Below, piece after piece: positions 18,610 to 29,596 of a stretch of DNA of 64,000 nucleotides. The notes below the pieces were generated by a model, which searched no databases, was not told the origin of the DNA, and saw only the letters and a program-made list of their open reading frames with translations. Location of the stretch: positions 2,376,268 through 2,440,267 of the forward strand of contig NZ_DS022272.1 of assembly GCF_000153705.1 (NCBI RefSeq), written 5' to 3'. How positions within the stretch are numbered: the first letter of the stretch is position 1; each line of letters begins with the position of its first letter. The translations under genes and the position numbers were made by a program. Source of the stretch: Fulvimarina pelagi HTCC2506. Its GTDB lineage: Bacteria; Pseudomonadota; Alphaproteobacteria; Rhizobiales; Rhizobiaceae.

Positions 18610-20138
18610 TGGACATCCGCCCCGCGGAAATTTCCGATATCCTGAAAAACCAGATCAAGAACTTCGGTGCCGAAGCCGAAGTCTCGGAGGTCGGTCAGGT
18701 TCTCTCGATCGGCGACGGTATCGCCCGCGTCTACGGCCTCGACAACTGCCAGGCCGGTGAGATGGTCGAGTTCTCTGACGGCATCCAGGGCATGGTCCTG
18801 AACCTCGAGGCCGACAATGTCGGCGTCGTCGTGTTCGGCTCGGACCGCAACATCAAAGAAGGCGACACGGTCAAGCGTACGGGCGCCATCGTGGAGGTTC
18901 CGGTCGGCAAGGGCCTTCTCGGTCGAGTGGTCGACGGCCTCGGCAATCCGATCGACGGCAAAGGCCCGATCGAGAGCTCGGAAAACCGCCGCGTCGACGT
19001 GAAGGCACCGGGTATCATCCCCCGAAAGTCGGTTCACGAGCCGATGTCGACGGGCCTCAAGGCCATCGACGCTCTGATCCCGATCGGCCGTGGCCAGCGC
19101 GAGCTCGTCATCGGCGACCGTCAGACCGGCAAGTCGGCCATTCTTCTGGACACGATCCTCAACCAGAAGCCGGCCCATGACGAGGGCCGCGAGAACGACA
19201 AGCTCTTCTGCATCTACGTTGCTGTCGGCCAGAAGCGCTCGACCGTCGCGCAGTTCGTTCGTACGCTCGAAGAGCGCGGCGCGCTTCAATATTCGATCGT
19301 AGTCGCCGCGACCGCTTCGGACCCGGCTCCGATGCAGTATATCGCGCCCTTCGTCGGCTGCACGATCGGCGAATATTTCCGCGACAACGGCATGCATGCA
19401 ATGATCGGTTACGACGATCTGTCCAAGCAGGCCGTTGCCTACCGCCAGATTTCCCTGCTGCTTCGTCGTCCGCCGGGACGTGAGGCTTATCCGGGTGACG
19501 TCTTCTACCTACACTCCCGTCTCCTGGAGCGCGCTGCTAAGCTTTCCGACGATCACGGTGCCGGTTCGCTCACCGCGCTTCCGGTCATTGAGACCCAGGC
19601 AGGCGACGTTTCGGCCTACATTCCGACCAACGTGATTTCGATTACCGACGGACAGATCTTCCTTGAGACGACCTTGTTCTATCAGGGTGTCCGTCCGGCC
19701 GTGAATGTGGGCCTGTCGGTCAGCCGCGTGGGCTCGTCGGCGCAGATCAAGGCGATGAAGCAGGTCGCCGGCTCGATCAAGGGCGAACTTGCCCAGTATC
19801 GCGAAATGGAGGCTTTCGCCCAGTTCGGGTCCGACCTCGACGCCTCGACCCAACGGCTCCTCAAGCGCGGACAGCGCCTCACCGAACTTCTCAAGCAGCC
19901 GCAATTCTCGCCGCTGAAGACCGAAGAGCAGGTCGTCGTAATCTACGCGGGCACGAACGGCTACCTCGACGATCTGAAAGTCGATCAGGTCGGGGACTTC
20001 GAAGAGGGGCTCCTCAACGCAATGCGGAACGATCACAAGGACGTTCTCGACGCGATCGCGGAGAAGAAGGCCCTTTCCGACGAGATCAAGGACAAGCTCA
20101 AATCGGCGGTCGACAAGTTCAAGAAGAACTTCGCCTGA
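18609..20138 (+). CDS. atpA: ATP synthase F1 subunit alpha
   Basis: This 509-residue subunit forms the alpha3-beta3 ring and carries non-catalytic nucleotide sites. The P-loop GDRQTGKSA lies near residue 170, and [21 protein letters not shown] near 290 is the alpha-subunit signature with the arginine finger shortly after. The length is normal. It directly follows atpH with an overlapping stop/start. A GC-rich hairpin lies in the 91-base gap to atpG. Confidence 0.97.
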   Translation: MDIRPAEISDILKNQIKNFGAEAEVSEVGQVLSIGDGIARVYGLDNCQAGEMVEFSDGIQGMVLNLEADNVGVVVFGSDRNIKEGDTVKRTGAIVEVPVGKGLLGRVVDGLGNPIDGKGPIESSENRRVDVKAPGIIPRKSVHEPMSTGLKAIDALIPIGRGQRELVIGDRQTGKSAILLDTILNQKPAHDEGRENDKLFCIYVAVGQKRSTVAQFVRTLEERGALQYSIVVAATASDPAPMQYIAPFVGCTIGEYFRDNGMHAMIGYDDLSKQAVAYRQISLLLRRPPGREAYPGDVFYLHSRLLERAAKLSDDHGAGSLTALPVIETQAGDVSAYIPTNVISITDGQIFLETTLFYQGVRPAVNVGLSVSRVGSSAQIKAMKQVAGSIKGELAQYREMEAFAQFGSDLDASTQRLLKRGQRLTELLKQPQFSPLKTEEQVVVIYAGTNGYLDDLKVDQVGDFEEGLLNAMRNDHKDVLDAIAEKKALSDEIKDKLKSAVDKFKKNFA

Positions 20139-20173
20139 TCGATCGGCGCAAACGATCGAGATCAAACGGAACC

Positions 20174-20200
20174 GCCCGGCCCCTCTATAGGCGGCCGGGC
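20174..20200. other. GC-rich intercistronic hairpin between atpA and atpG
   Basis: GCCCGGCC pairs with GGCCGGGC around an 11-base loop. No T-run follows, so it is not a terminator. It may stabilise the upstream mRNA segment and set different expression of alpha and gamma; this is inference. Confidence 0.5.
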
Positions 20201-20229
20201 CGCGACATCCCGGAGACGCGCGACACCCA

Positions 20230-22600
<2,371 letters not shown>

Positions 22601-22686
22601 TGCAATGAGAAGCGCGTCGTCCACACGGAGGGCGCGTTCCCCGTCCGCTTGAAAGCGGCTCGTCAACGCCACCGAAGACAGGCGAC

Positions 22687-23091
22687 ATGGCTGACAGTTT
22701 CAAATTCGAGCTCGTATCACCAGAAAAGCTCTTGCTCTCCGAAGACGCCAATTCCGTCGTCGTTCCGGGCAACGAGGGTGAATTCACCGTGATGAGCAAT
22801 CACGCGCCGTTCATGACGACGCTGAAGCCAGGCATGGTCACCGCGAAGCTTTCGGGCGGCGAGGAAAAGAAGCTCTTCGTTCGTGGCGGGTTCGCGGACG
22901 TCAACGAGAACGGCCTCACACTCCTTGCCGAACATGCCGAGCCGGCGGACAACATGACCGCTTCGCAACTCGACGAGCATATCGAAGCGGCACGAAAGCG
23001 CATGGATGATGCCGAACACGACGACACGCGTTTCAAGGCGGAGGAGTATCTGTCTCAGCTACTCCACGCAAAGACGCAGCTGCCGGCCTGA
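22687..23091 (+). CDS. atpC: ATP synthase F1 subunit epsilon
   Basis: This 134-residue subunit sits on the rotor and can inhibit ATP hydrolysis. The N-terminal beta-sandwich contains VVPGNEGEFTVMSNHAPFMTTL near 20-40 and a FVRGGFADV strand, and a short C-terminal helical part follows. It is the last gene of the operon, with a terminator at 23120. Confidence 0.94.
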   Translation: MADSFKFELVSPEKLLLSEDANSVVVPGNEGEFTVMSNHAPFMTTLKPGMVTAKLSGGEEKKLFVRGGFADVNENGLTLLAEHAEPADNMTASQLDEHIEAARKRMDDAEHDDTRFKAEEYLSQLLHAKTQLPA

Positions 23092-23119
23092 TCCAAGTAC
23101 GAGCACATCGAAATTGGCG

Positions 23120-23149
23120 AACGCCATCCCTCGGGGTGGCGTTTCTCGT
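23120..23149 (+). terminator. Terminator of the ATP synthase operon
   Basis: AACGCCATCC pairs with GGGTGGCGTT with one G-U pair and a 4-base loop, followed by TCTCGTTTCT. It lies 29 bases after atpC and in front of a convergent gene. Confidence 0.75.
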
Positions 23150-23176
23150 TTCTGGGGTCATCGACTGCGCCCTCGC

Positions 23177-23917
23177 CTATTTCAAGGCGGGCGCGACTCT
23201 CAGGCTTTCTTGACCGGACCTGTCGAGTTCACGTCGGATATACCCGTCCACTTTGGCCTCTTCTACAAAACGCGACAGCTCATCGGCGAGGTGTACGAAA
23301 CGGCGCGGCAGAGCCATCGCTTGGCCGATCGCCGTGATCGTGCCATCGAGCATGCGGTAGGCCGGATCGTTGCCGAACGCTTTCTCCAGCGATTGCGTGA
23401 CCCCGACGACGGCATCGGCAGTGCCACCATCGGCCTTGAATGCGGCGAACGACGCGCCGGGATCGGCTTCGCGAAGAAGCTCCATGTGCTGGGCATGTTC
23501 GCTGAGGAAGAGGTCGTAAGCCGAGCCCTTCGCCACCATCAGTTTCACGCCCCTGCGATTCAGGTCCTCTACGTGGCGCAGCGGCGAGTCTGAGCGGACG
23601 AGAGCCTTAGCTTCGATCAGAACATAGGGCGCAGAAAAGGCGACATGTTCTTCGCGATCCGGATCGATCGCGCAGAATGCGATCCGCCAGACATCGTCAG
23701 CGGCTGCATCGACCACTTTGCCGGCCCCGGGAAATTCGATCAGTTCCGGCTCGGCCCCGAGCGCGGCGCAGAGCCTTTTTGCGAGAGCCACGGTGATGCC
23801 GCCGAGTTCGCCCGTCGCTTTGTCGCGAAAGGCGAGTGCCGCATTGCCGAGGTTGATGGCAACGCGGAGCTTGCCATTCTCGACCAGTTCGGCACGCATG
23901 GTTTCGTAGTTCGTCAT
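23177..23917 (-). CDS. Orphan solute-binding protein (type 2 periplasmic-binding fold)
   Basis: This 246-residue protein matches polar amino-acid ABC transporter binding proteins: LRVAINLGNAALAF near 17-30, GELGGITVALAKRLCAALGA near 36-55, and VDAAADDVWRIAFCAIDPDREEHVAFSAPY near 68-98. The N-terminus, MTNYETMRAELVENGKLRVA, has no signal peptide, so it appears cytoplasmic or has lost export. No permease or ATPase gene is near. It may be a ligand-binding protein or an enzyme of this fold, such as a cyclohexadienyl dehydratase-like protein. The ATG at 23917 has GAGG upstream. Confidence 0.7.
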   Translation of the reverse strand: MTNYETMRAELVENGKLRVAINLGNAALAFRDKATGELGGITVALAKRLCAALGAEPELIEFPGAGKVVDAAADDVWRIAFCAIDPDREEHVAFSAPYVLIEAKALVRSDSPLRHVEDLNRRGVKLMVAKGSAYDLFLSEHAQHMELLREADPGASFAAFKADGGTADAVVGVTQSLEKAFGNDPAYRMLDGTITAIGQAMALPRRFVHLADELSRFVEEAKVDGYIRRELDRSGQESLRVAPALK

Positions 23918-24083
23918 ACGCCATAGACCTCAATGCTGCGGATTCTGCCGCCGGCTGCTAACGCTCGGCACCCCAGAAAGCACATGTGAAGAGCTGTCTG
24001 AGTTGGAGTTTGCCTGCAGGCCACCGAAGTCCAAGTATCATTTTCAGATAGTAGCAAGCCAGCGTAGAGCGGAGCGTGATCGA

Positions 24084-24776
24084 ATGGCGAACCAGCGACC
24101 GAAGGCCATCATCTTCGATATCATCGAAACGATTTTTGCGCTCGAGACTGTTCGACCCGAACTGGTGCGTCTGGGGCTTCAAGCCAGCGACCTCGAGACA
24201 TGGTTCGCCTTTGGTCTGCGCGACGCCTTCACCCTCAACGCGACGCGCGCGGTCAAGCCTTTCCCGGAAATACTCAAGGGCGCGCTTGCACAGCTTCTCG
24301 CCAAGCGCGAGCTCGATCCTCCCGTGGAAGACCGCGAGCGGGTCTTCGAGGCCATGCGAAACATGTCGGCGCATGACGATGCTGCCGAAGCGCTTGCGAT
24401 CCTGCGGGACGCGAATCTGCCTGTCTATGCACTGTCCAACGGCGCGCGCGCCTCGACGCAGAGCCTGCTTGACAATGCGGGACTGACCCATTTCTTCACC
24501 GACCTACTCTCGGTCGAGTCGATCGATCAATTCAAGCCGAGCAAGCCAGTTTACGACCATGGCGTCGCGGCGACCGGTCAACGAGCTGCGGACGTCATGT
24601 TGGTTGCGACCCATGCCTGGGATTGTCACGGCGCAAAGATGGCTGGAATGCAGGCGGCTTTCGTCGCGCGGGGTCAAGTTTATCCCGATGTGATGGTTGC
24701 GCCGGATCTGACAGGCGTTGAACTACTCGATGTCGCTCATTCCATCGTGAACCTGAACGCTCCCGCCGAGCGTTAG
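24084..24776 (+). CDS. HAD-family hydrolase, haloacid dehalogenase type II-like
   Basis: This 230-residue cytoplasmic hydrolase has the haloacid dehalogenase fold. The nucleophile Asp is in IIFDIIETIF near residue 12, motif II is YALSNGARAS near 115, the conserved lysine is in DQFKPSKPVYD near 152, and the last motif is MLVATHAWDCHGAKMAGMQAAFV near 173-195. The FDxxET form resembles the FDVNET subgroup annotated as dehalogenase type II. Whether the substrate is a 2-haloacid or a phosphate ester cannot be told. The ATG at 24084 has GGAG nine bases upstream, better than the earlier in-frame start at 24003. Confidence 0.75.
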   Translation: MANQRPKAIIFDIIETIFALETVRPELVRLGLQASDLETWFAFGLRDAFTLNATRAVKPFPEILKGALAQLLAKRELDPPVEDRERVFEAMRNMSAHDDAAEALAILRDANLPVYALSNGARASTQSLLDNAGLTHFFTDLLSVESIDQFKPSKPVYDHGVAATGQRAADVMLVATHAWDCHGAKMAGMQAAFVARGQVYPDVMVAPDLTGVELLDVAHSIVNLNAPAER

Positions 24777-24812
24777 GAGATTTGGTTCGAATTTGAGACT
24801 GAACGTCACAAG

Positions 24813-24828
24813 GATCGGCTGACCGATC
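24813..24828. other. Hairpin between convergent genes
   Basis: GATCGG-CTGA-CCGATC forms a 6-base stem between the HAD gene and the thioesterase gene. It may serve as a weak bidirectional terminator; no clear T-run follows. Confidence 0.3.
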
Positions 24829-24835
24829 GTGCTGA

Positions 24836-25279
24836 TCATAATGTTTCAGGCGCGAGTACTTCCAAAACGCGTTTCGGCATTCGCATTGGCCGGCCCTCCG
24901 GCGAAATGACCGCGACTTTCACCTGCGCTTCGACCAGCACCTCACCGTCACGCGAGATCGACTGGTCGAGCAGCACGCGCGCGCCGCCGAGTTGCCTGGT
25001 GCGGGTTGAGACGAGAAGCACCTCATCAATCCGCGCAGGCCGGAGGAACTCGATCTCCATCTTGCGCACGGCAAACGCCATCGGATTGCCGAGCGAGCCG
25101 CTCATCAGCTGGCGATGACCGATCCCCTTCAGCCGTAAGAAGTCCGAACGCCCGCGCTCAAGGAAATGCAGATAGCGGGCGTGATACACGACACCGGAAA
25201 AATCCGTGTCCTCGAAATAGATGCGGACATCGAGTTCATGCCCCTCATCCGTCAGCCGGCCCGCCAGTTCGCTGTTCAT
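24836..25279 (-). CDS. YbgC/FadM-type acyl-CoA thioesterase
   Basis: This 147-residue hot-dog-fold thioesterase hydrolyses acyl-CoA. The catalytic motif IYFEDTDFSGVVYHARYL lies near residues 20-37, with the nucleophile-activating Asp in EDTD, and FLERGRSDFLR follows. This is the tol-pal-associated YbgC group. In most genomes this gene starts the tolQRAB-pal operon, but here it stands between a HAD gene and a radical SAM gene. Substrate length is not readable from sequence. Confidence 0.85.
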   Translation of the reverse strand: MNSELAGRLTDEGHELDVRIYFEDTDFSGVVYHARYLHFLERGRSDFLRLKGIGHRQLMSGSLGNPMAFAVRKMEIEFLRPARIDEVLLVSTRTRQLGGARVLLDQSISRDGEVLVEAQVKVAVISPEGRPMRMPKRVLEVLAPETL

Positions 25280-25341
25280 GGTATTTCCATTTCACGCGAA
25301 ACGGAGCCTTGCAAGACGCGGGTCTCCAGAAGGCGGATACG

Positions 25342-26598
25342 CTAGAACAGCTCCAACTGAAGTGCCTGCTTTCGAGCCTTCGGCAGAAAATTGTCGCGTA
25401 GACCGGCGCTGTCCGTCAGTCCACCCGGCGACCAGTCCGGCGTCAAGATGAAGGGGCGGACCTTGTCGATCGACTGGCAGAGCTTTGCGACATCATCGAG
25501 CCGAAGCGTTCGGAAGCGACGCGTGGAGAGGATGCGCTTCACCGCTCGGGTGCCAAAGCCCGGCACGCGCAACAGCATCTCGCGATCGGCCCGGTTCACG
25601 TCCACAGGGAACCGGCCGCGATTCTTGAGGGCCCACGCAAGCTTCGGATCGATCGCAAGATCGAGCATGCCGCCGTCACCACCCGACACGATTTCGCCGC
25701 GGTCGAATCCATAGAACCGCATCAGCCAGTCGGCTTGATAGAGCCGGTGCTCGCGCATCAGCGGCGGCTTGACCAACGGCAGCTTGGCCGAGGAATCTGG
25801 TATCGGCGAGAAAGCGGAATAGTAGACGCGTTTCAGCCGGTAATTTCCGTACAGATTCTCCGAGCGTCCAAGAACAGCGTCGTCGTCCGCTCCATCGGCT
25901 CCGACGATCATCTGCGTCGATTGCCCGCTCGCGGAAAATTTCGCCGGTTTCCGGCGGTCGCGCTTCTCCCCTTTATGCTCCTCGATCTTCTCGCGAAGAT
26001 GAGCCATCGAGCGCCGAATATCGCGCGGGTTCTTTTCCGGTGCGAAGGCGCCCAGAGCAACGTCGGTCGGCAGTTCGATGTTGATCGACAGCCGGTCGGC
26101 GAAGAGCCCCGCCTCCTCGATAAGCTTCGGCGCAGCATCGGGAATCGTCTTGAGGTGGATATAGCCGGCGAAGTTCTCTTCCAGCCGCAGCTTTCGGGCG
26201 ATCCGCACCATCTCTTCCATCGTGTAGTCCGAATTACGCACGATTCCGGACGATAGGAACAGTCCTTCGATGTAGTTGCGCTTGTAGAAATTCATCGTCA
26301 GGTCGACGACTTCCTGAACCGAAAACCGCGCCCGCTGCACGTTCGACGACGATCGATTGACGCAATAGGCGCAATCGTAGATGCAGAAGTTTGTCATCAG
26401 GATCTTGAGCAGCGAAATGCATCGACCGTCTGGTGCATAAGCATGGCAAATGCCATGTCCTTCGGTCGAACCGATACCACCGGTCTTCAACGAATTACGA
26501 GATTGTGCGCCCGAAGACGCACAAGACGCATCGTATTTCGCGGCGTCGGAGAGTATCGCTAGCTTGTCGCGGATAGAGAACTTGGCCATCTGCGACAT
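25342..26598 (-). CDS. Putative DNA modification/repair radical SAM protein
   Basis: This 418-residue enzyme has the radical SAM iron-sulfur motif NFCIYDCAYCVNRS (CxxxCxxC) near residue 70. A TIM-barrel core follows, and a C-terminal helix-hairpin-helix-like DNA-binding segment, MLLRVPGFGTRAVKRILSTR, lies near 340-360. This fits the TIGR03916 family, called putative DNA repair because it often pairs with a uracil-DNA-glycosylase-like partner (UdgX). No such partner is encoded nearby. The ATG at 26598 and another at 26589 are both possible starts. The chemistry and substrate are unknown. Confidence 0.8.
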   Translation of the reverse strand: MSQMAKFSIRDKLAILSDAAKYDASCASSGAQSRNSLKTGGIGSTEGHGICHAYAPDGRCISLLKILMTNFCIYDCAYCVNRSSSNVQRARFSVQEVVDLTMNFYKRNYIEGLFLSSGIVRNSDYTMEEMVRIARKLRLEENFAGYIHLKTIPDAAPKLIEEAGLFADRLSINIELPTDVALGAFAPEKNPRDIRRSMAHLREKIEEHKGEKRDRRKPAKFSASGQSTQMIVGADGADDDAVLGRSENLYGNYRLKRVYYSAFSPIPDSSAKLPLVKPPLMREHRLYQADWLMRFYGFDRGEIVSGGDGGMLDLAIDPKLAWALKNRGRFPVDVNRADREMLLRVPGFGTRAVKRILSTRRFRTLRLDDVAKLCQSIDKVRPFILTPDWSPGGLTDSAGLRDNFLPKARKQALQLELF

Positions 26599-26679
26599 AT
26601 AATGTTCTTGTTTCGTTCGATCCAGTTCAAACTTTGCCGCTCTTCAGTCAGAACCCTTAGTGAGACGTTCTGGTGAGAA

Positions 26680-26889
26680 TCAGATTTTTTGCTCGCGTTC
26701 GTCAGGCCAACCGCATTCCCAACGTTTCACGGTCCAATTGGGATGGTCGCCGGCCCATTGGGCAACGTACGGCGCCGAGAGCATCACGCATTGCGCAAGT
26801 GACTGGCGAGCCTGAAAACTCAGGCGCTCCTCGCGGCAGGATTCTGGGTTGGTCACCATGCAGACTGTCAGGATCAGATCGACCATCAT
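26680..26889 (-). CDS. Small conserved-looking protein of unknown function
   Basis: This 69-residue protein begins MMVDLILTVCMVTNPESC, then RLSFQARQSLAQCVM, PYVAQWAGDHPNWTVKRWEC and a short charged tail. Four cysteines are present, which could pair. I recall similar unnamed proteins of about 70 residues in other proteobacteria, but cannot check this here. The start at 26889 has GGAGG ten bases upstream, which is strong support for translation. It lies upstream of the radical SAM gene on the same strand, with an 81-base gap, so co-transcription is possible. Confidence 0.6.
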   Translation of the reverse strand: MMVDLILTVCMVTNPESCREERLSFQARQSLAQCVMLSAPYVAQWAGDHPNWTVKRWECGWPDEREQKI

Positions 26890-27219
26890 ACTCGACGTTC
26901 CTCCCAAGAACGAGTTGATCCGGCGGTACGAACTATGTCGAACCCACCGATTGGCGCCCGAGATTGTTTATGTGATGCGACTGCATGGCATCGCAAGCCT
27001 CGGAGAAGGGTCATGGCGCCGCAGGTTCGCGAACCAAAACCTGCGGCGCATACGTCCCGTCCCATCCGGGCTGCGCAGGAAGCTACGAAGCGCCCCTTCT
27101 GATGGTTTCGTCACACTTTGAGGACAGAGATAAAATGCCGACGGGCGGTAAGGAGCAACTCGTCGTTATTGATCTAGCGACTTTCGTTTTAGCCAGCTTA
27201 CCCGCTTGGACGAGAGTCT
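26890..27219. other. Intergenic region with a strong nested palindrome
   Basis: This 330-base gap lies between two small minus-strand genes. Its main feature is the hairpin at 27016-27049. No supported gene is visible. Confidence 0.5.
27016..27049. repeat. Nested palindrome / strong hairpin
   Basis: GCGCCGCAGGTT pairs perfectly with AACCTGCGGCGC (12 base pairs, 10-base loop). Inside it, GGTTCGCGAACC at 27024-27035 is itself a perfect 12-base palindrome, so two mutually exclusive structures can form. No T-run follows on either strand. It may be a regulator site, an mRNA switch or a small RNA end. Confidence 0.6.
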
Positions 27220-27438
27220 TCAGCGTGCCTCAGTCAAAGACGCGCTATTCCCCCGCCAATCGCTTATCGTATCCGGGTGGCTCATTCGCTCGGCTGCTGA
27301 TTCAGTCCAATCGCCCGCAACTTGGCCTAATATACCAATGGCGAGAATAACGCCGAGTGCCCCGCTTAGCGTTTGTAATATAGGTGTGGAGGTGACGTTG
27401 TGGTGAATAGGATGTTCGGCGTGATGGTAGATGGCCAT
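27220..27438 (-). CDS. Possible small membrane protein
   Basis: This 72-residue open frame starts MAIYHHAEHPIHHN, with five histidines in the first 14 residues. One hydrophobic segment follows, LQTLSGALGVILAIGILGQVAG (about 23-44), then a polar tail. The ATG at 27438 has GGAG eight bases upstream, which supports real translation. I do not recognise the family. A His-rich N-terminus beside a membrane helix could bind metal, but that is only a guess. The frame could be chance. Confidence 0.4.
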   Translation of the reverse strand: MAIYHHAEHPIHHNVTSTPILQTLSGALGVILAIGILGQVAGDWTESAAERMSHPDTISDWRGNSASLTEAR

Positions 27439-27635
27439 CGCACTCACTCCAATCTTTCTCGGTGATACCCTTCCACCGATACATAATCAAAGTGAATGAT
27501 AAGACAAATGAATGTTAGATATGATATGCATCATTGATATTGATCAATAACGCGCGTTTCAGTGCTGCTCTGCGTGAATAAGCATTCAGAAGTAGTGCTG
27601 AATTACGCAGTTCTGAGTGTCCGAAGCGACGGCGG

Positions 27636-28151
27636 TTACCGAATCTGAAGGTGCGCGAACGCTCTGACGACCTTCTCGTAAACCTCGCGCTTAAATGGAA
27701 CGATGAGGTCCACGAGGTCGTCCATTGGCTTCCAGGCCCATTCGTCGAACTCGGCGTTCTCATTGCCTGGCGGGGGGTCGATCTGAATCTCGGATTCCTC
27801 GCCCTCGAAGCGGAAGGCGAACCATCGTTGAGTTTGCCCGCGAAAACGGCCTTTGAGAGCAACGCCCACCAAGTGTGGCGGGAGTTCGTAATCGATCCAG
27901 TCCGGCGCTTCGTGAAGCAGAGAGATGGTCTTGATGCCGGTTTCTTCCCAGAGCTCGCGCCGGGCGGCTTCAAGCGGGTCTTCCCCCTCGTCGATCCCAC
28001 CCTGTGGCATCTGCCAGAGCTTGGTGGCGCCGGACATCTCACCGTTGTCTTCTATTTTGCGACGCCCTGCCCATACGAGATTGTCGTGGTTGAGGACCAT
28101 GATCCCAACGCATGGTCGCAGGGGCAGCGGGTCATAGTCGATCGGCTTCAT
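27636..28151 (-). CDS. rppH: RNA pyrophosphohydrolase (Nudix)
   Basis: This 171-residue Nudix enzyme removes pyrophosphate from mRNA 5' ends and starts decay; it may also cleave diadenosine polyphosphates. The Nudix box [17 protein letters not shown] followed by WEETGI is near residues 50-72 and is complete. [12 protein letters not shown] and [13 protein letters not shown] are the typical context, and [12 protein letters not shown] is the C-terminal family signature. The ATG at 28151 gives the standard N-terminus; a longer in-frame extension to 28271 is not needed. It lies downstream of the polysaccharide deacetylase, as in other rhizobia. Confidence 0.9.
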   Translation of the reverse strand: MKPIDYDPLPLRPCVGIMVLNHDNLVWAGRRKIEDNGEMSGATKLWQMPQGGIDEGEDPLEAARRELWEETGIKTISLLHEAPDWIDYELPPHLVGVALKGRFRGQTQRWFAFRFEGEESEIQIDPPPGNENAEFDEWAWKPMDDLVDLIVPFKREVYEKVVRAFAHLQIR

Positions 28152-28292
28152 GGGCGGGCCTGCTTTGTCGTGCTTGGAACGTGCGACCCCGTCGGGCGGC
28201 TTGTGCGGTGACATCGTGCTAAGCAAGACAAGGGCAAGGGCCACGAGGTTCTCAAAGGCCCGGAGCCACATCGGGCGGCCTTTAAAGGCGCG

Positions 28293-29453
28293 TCAGCGTC
28301 CCTCCGGATCCCTAACGACCGAAGAAACCGGGGTCACCGTGATGCCGCGCCGTTCGGCTTCACGAATCCAGCTGCCGATAACGGACGTCGTCGTCTCGAA
28401 GGCAGAAGCGACGCCAATAGCGTGGCCTCTAGTCCGGGCAATCTGTTCGAGCTGATCGAGCCTGCGGCTGATCTCGCCGGCGTCCTGAACGTCGTCCAGA
28501 ACAAGGTCGGCGGCACCGGCAGGTATCGACGTCGTTTCGGCGAGATCGACAGCGACGGAGCGCGCCGATGAGCCGTCGTCGAGATACATGAGGCCGCGCC
28601 TTGCGAGCTCGCTCATGAACGGATGGAGGGCACTTGCATCGGAGGTCAGTTGACCGCCGAGATAATTCATGACGCCGACATAGTTCGTCATCTGTCCGAG
28701 CGAGGCAAGAACGCTGGAGAAGTCCTCCGCATTCATTTGTTCGCTGGTGACCGTGTTGTCACCCGGATCGTTCGTCGGGTAGCCGACGGGTTCCATCGGC
28801 ATCTGCAGAAGCAGTTCATGTCCGCCGCGCCGCGCCTCCTGCATCCAGCGCGCGAGACTGTTGCCGTTCGCCGCAAAGGCGAGCGTCACTTCCGACGGCA
28901 GGTTCCTGATCGCACTCAGCGTGCCGGACTGGCTGATTCCGAGGCCGCCGACGACGATGGCGACGCGTGGCCCCATCCGCGACGGCGACGCGCCGCGATA
29001 GACGTCGAAGGGCCTACGCCCGTCGACGGCGCGCACCGGAAGTAGACCATATTCGCTGTCCTCGATGAAAGCGTCGTCCGGCATGTGAGCGACCGATATA
29101 GCTTGCCGCATATCGCCGAGATCGCGCACTTCCATGTTCGCCGGCTGGTAGGGGAGTTCGGTCGTCTCGCGCCGCGCGCGCTCATTGAGGGCTGCGTCGA
29201 TATCGATCTGTTTTGCGGTTCCGCGAACGCTGGATATGCCACCTGTCGCCACTTGATCTATCCCCGCCAACTCCACCGTTCCGGACGCGTCGGAGGGATG
29301 ACGATCGATCCGATCGAACCAAGCGGGATAGAGCGACAGCGCAATCAGAATGACAGCCACGGTGCCGAGCCCTAAGTCAGCGCGCGTCGGCCGCAGGCTA
29401 CGTCGGGGCGAACGGGCATTCGCTTTCAAGGGTTGAGAGAAAATCGCGTCCAT
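28293..29453 (-). CDS. Divergent polysaccharide deacetylase family protein (YibQ-like)
   Basis: This 386-residue protein has an N-terminal cytoplasmic stub, one membrane anchor (about 27-47), and a periplasmic domain from about 165. RVAIVVGGLGISQSGTLSAI, EVTLAFAANGNSLARWMQEA, GHELLLQMPMEP and the late DLVLDDVQD are typical of the divergent deacetylase group, which has a deacetylase-like barrel but an altered metal site. Its usual neighbours envC and ctpA are directly upstream on the same strand, so a role in peptidoglycan remodelling is likely. Activity is unknown. The ctpA terminator at 29535 suggests partial separation. Confidence 0.85.
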   Translation of the reverse strand: MDAIFSQPLKANARSPRRSLRPTRADLGLGTVAVILIALSLYPAWFDRIDRHPSDASGTVELAGIDQVATGGISSVRGTAKQIDIDAALNERARRETTELPYQPANMEVRDLGDMRQAISVAHMPDDAFIEDSEYGLLPVRAVDGRRPFDVYRGASPSRMGPRVAIVVGGLGISQSGTLSAIRNLPSEVTLAFAANGNSLARWMQEARRGGHELLLQMPMEPVGYPTNDPGDNTVTSEQMNAEDFSSVLASLGQMTNYVGVMNYLGGQLTSDASALHPFMSELARRGLMYLDDGSSARSVAVDLAETTSIPAGAADLVLDDVQDAGEISRRLDQLEQIARTRGHAIGVASAFETTTSVIGSWIREAERRGITVTPVSSVVRDPEGR

Positions 29454-29534
29454 GGCCGCAGAGCTTAGCGGTCAAGGCTGACGCGGGGCTCGCTGATCTC
29501 GATGGGGTCTTCGGCGGACGGCTCGACGTCCTCT

Positions 29535-29570
29535 CAAAAAATCGGCCCGGATGAGACATCCGAGCCGATC
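29535..29570 (-). terminator. Rho-independent terminator after ctpA
   Basis: Read on the minus strand, a 12-base stem (one mismatch) with a 5-base loop is followed by six T residues. It lies 27 bases after the ctpA stop and before the deacetylase gene. Confidence 0.8.
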
Positions 29571-29596
29571 GAATACCGTGTCGGTGGGCAGAGCGG

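Noticed and set aside
26849-27121. 90-codon plus-strand frame across the small cysteine-protein gene and the nested palindrome
   Set aside because: It overlaps the better supported minus-strand gene with a strong ribosome site and translates through the hairpin.
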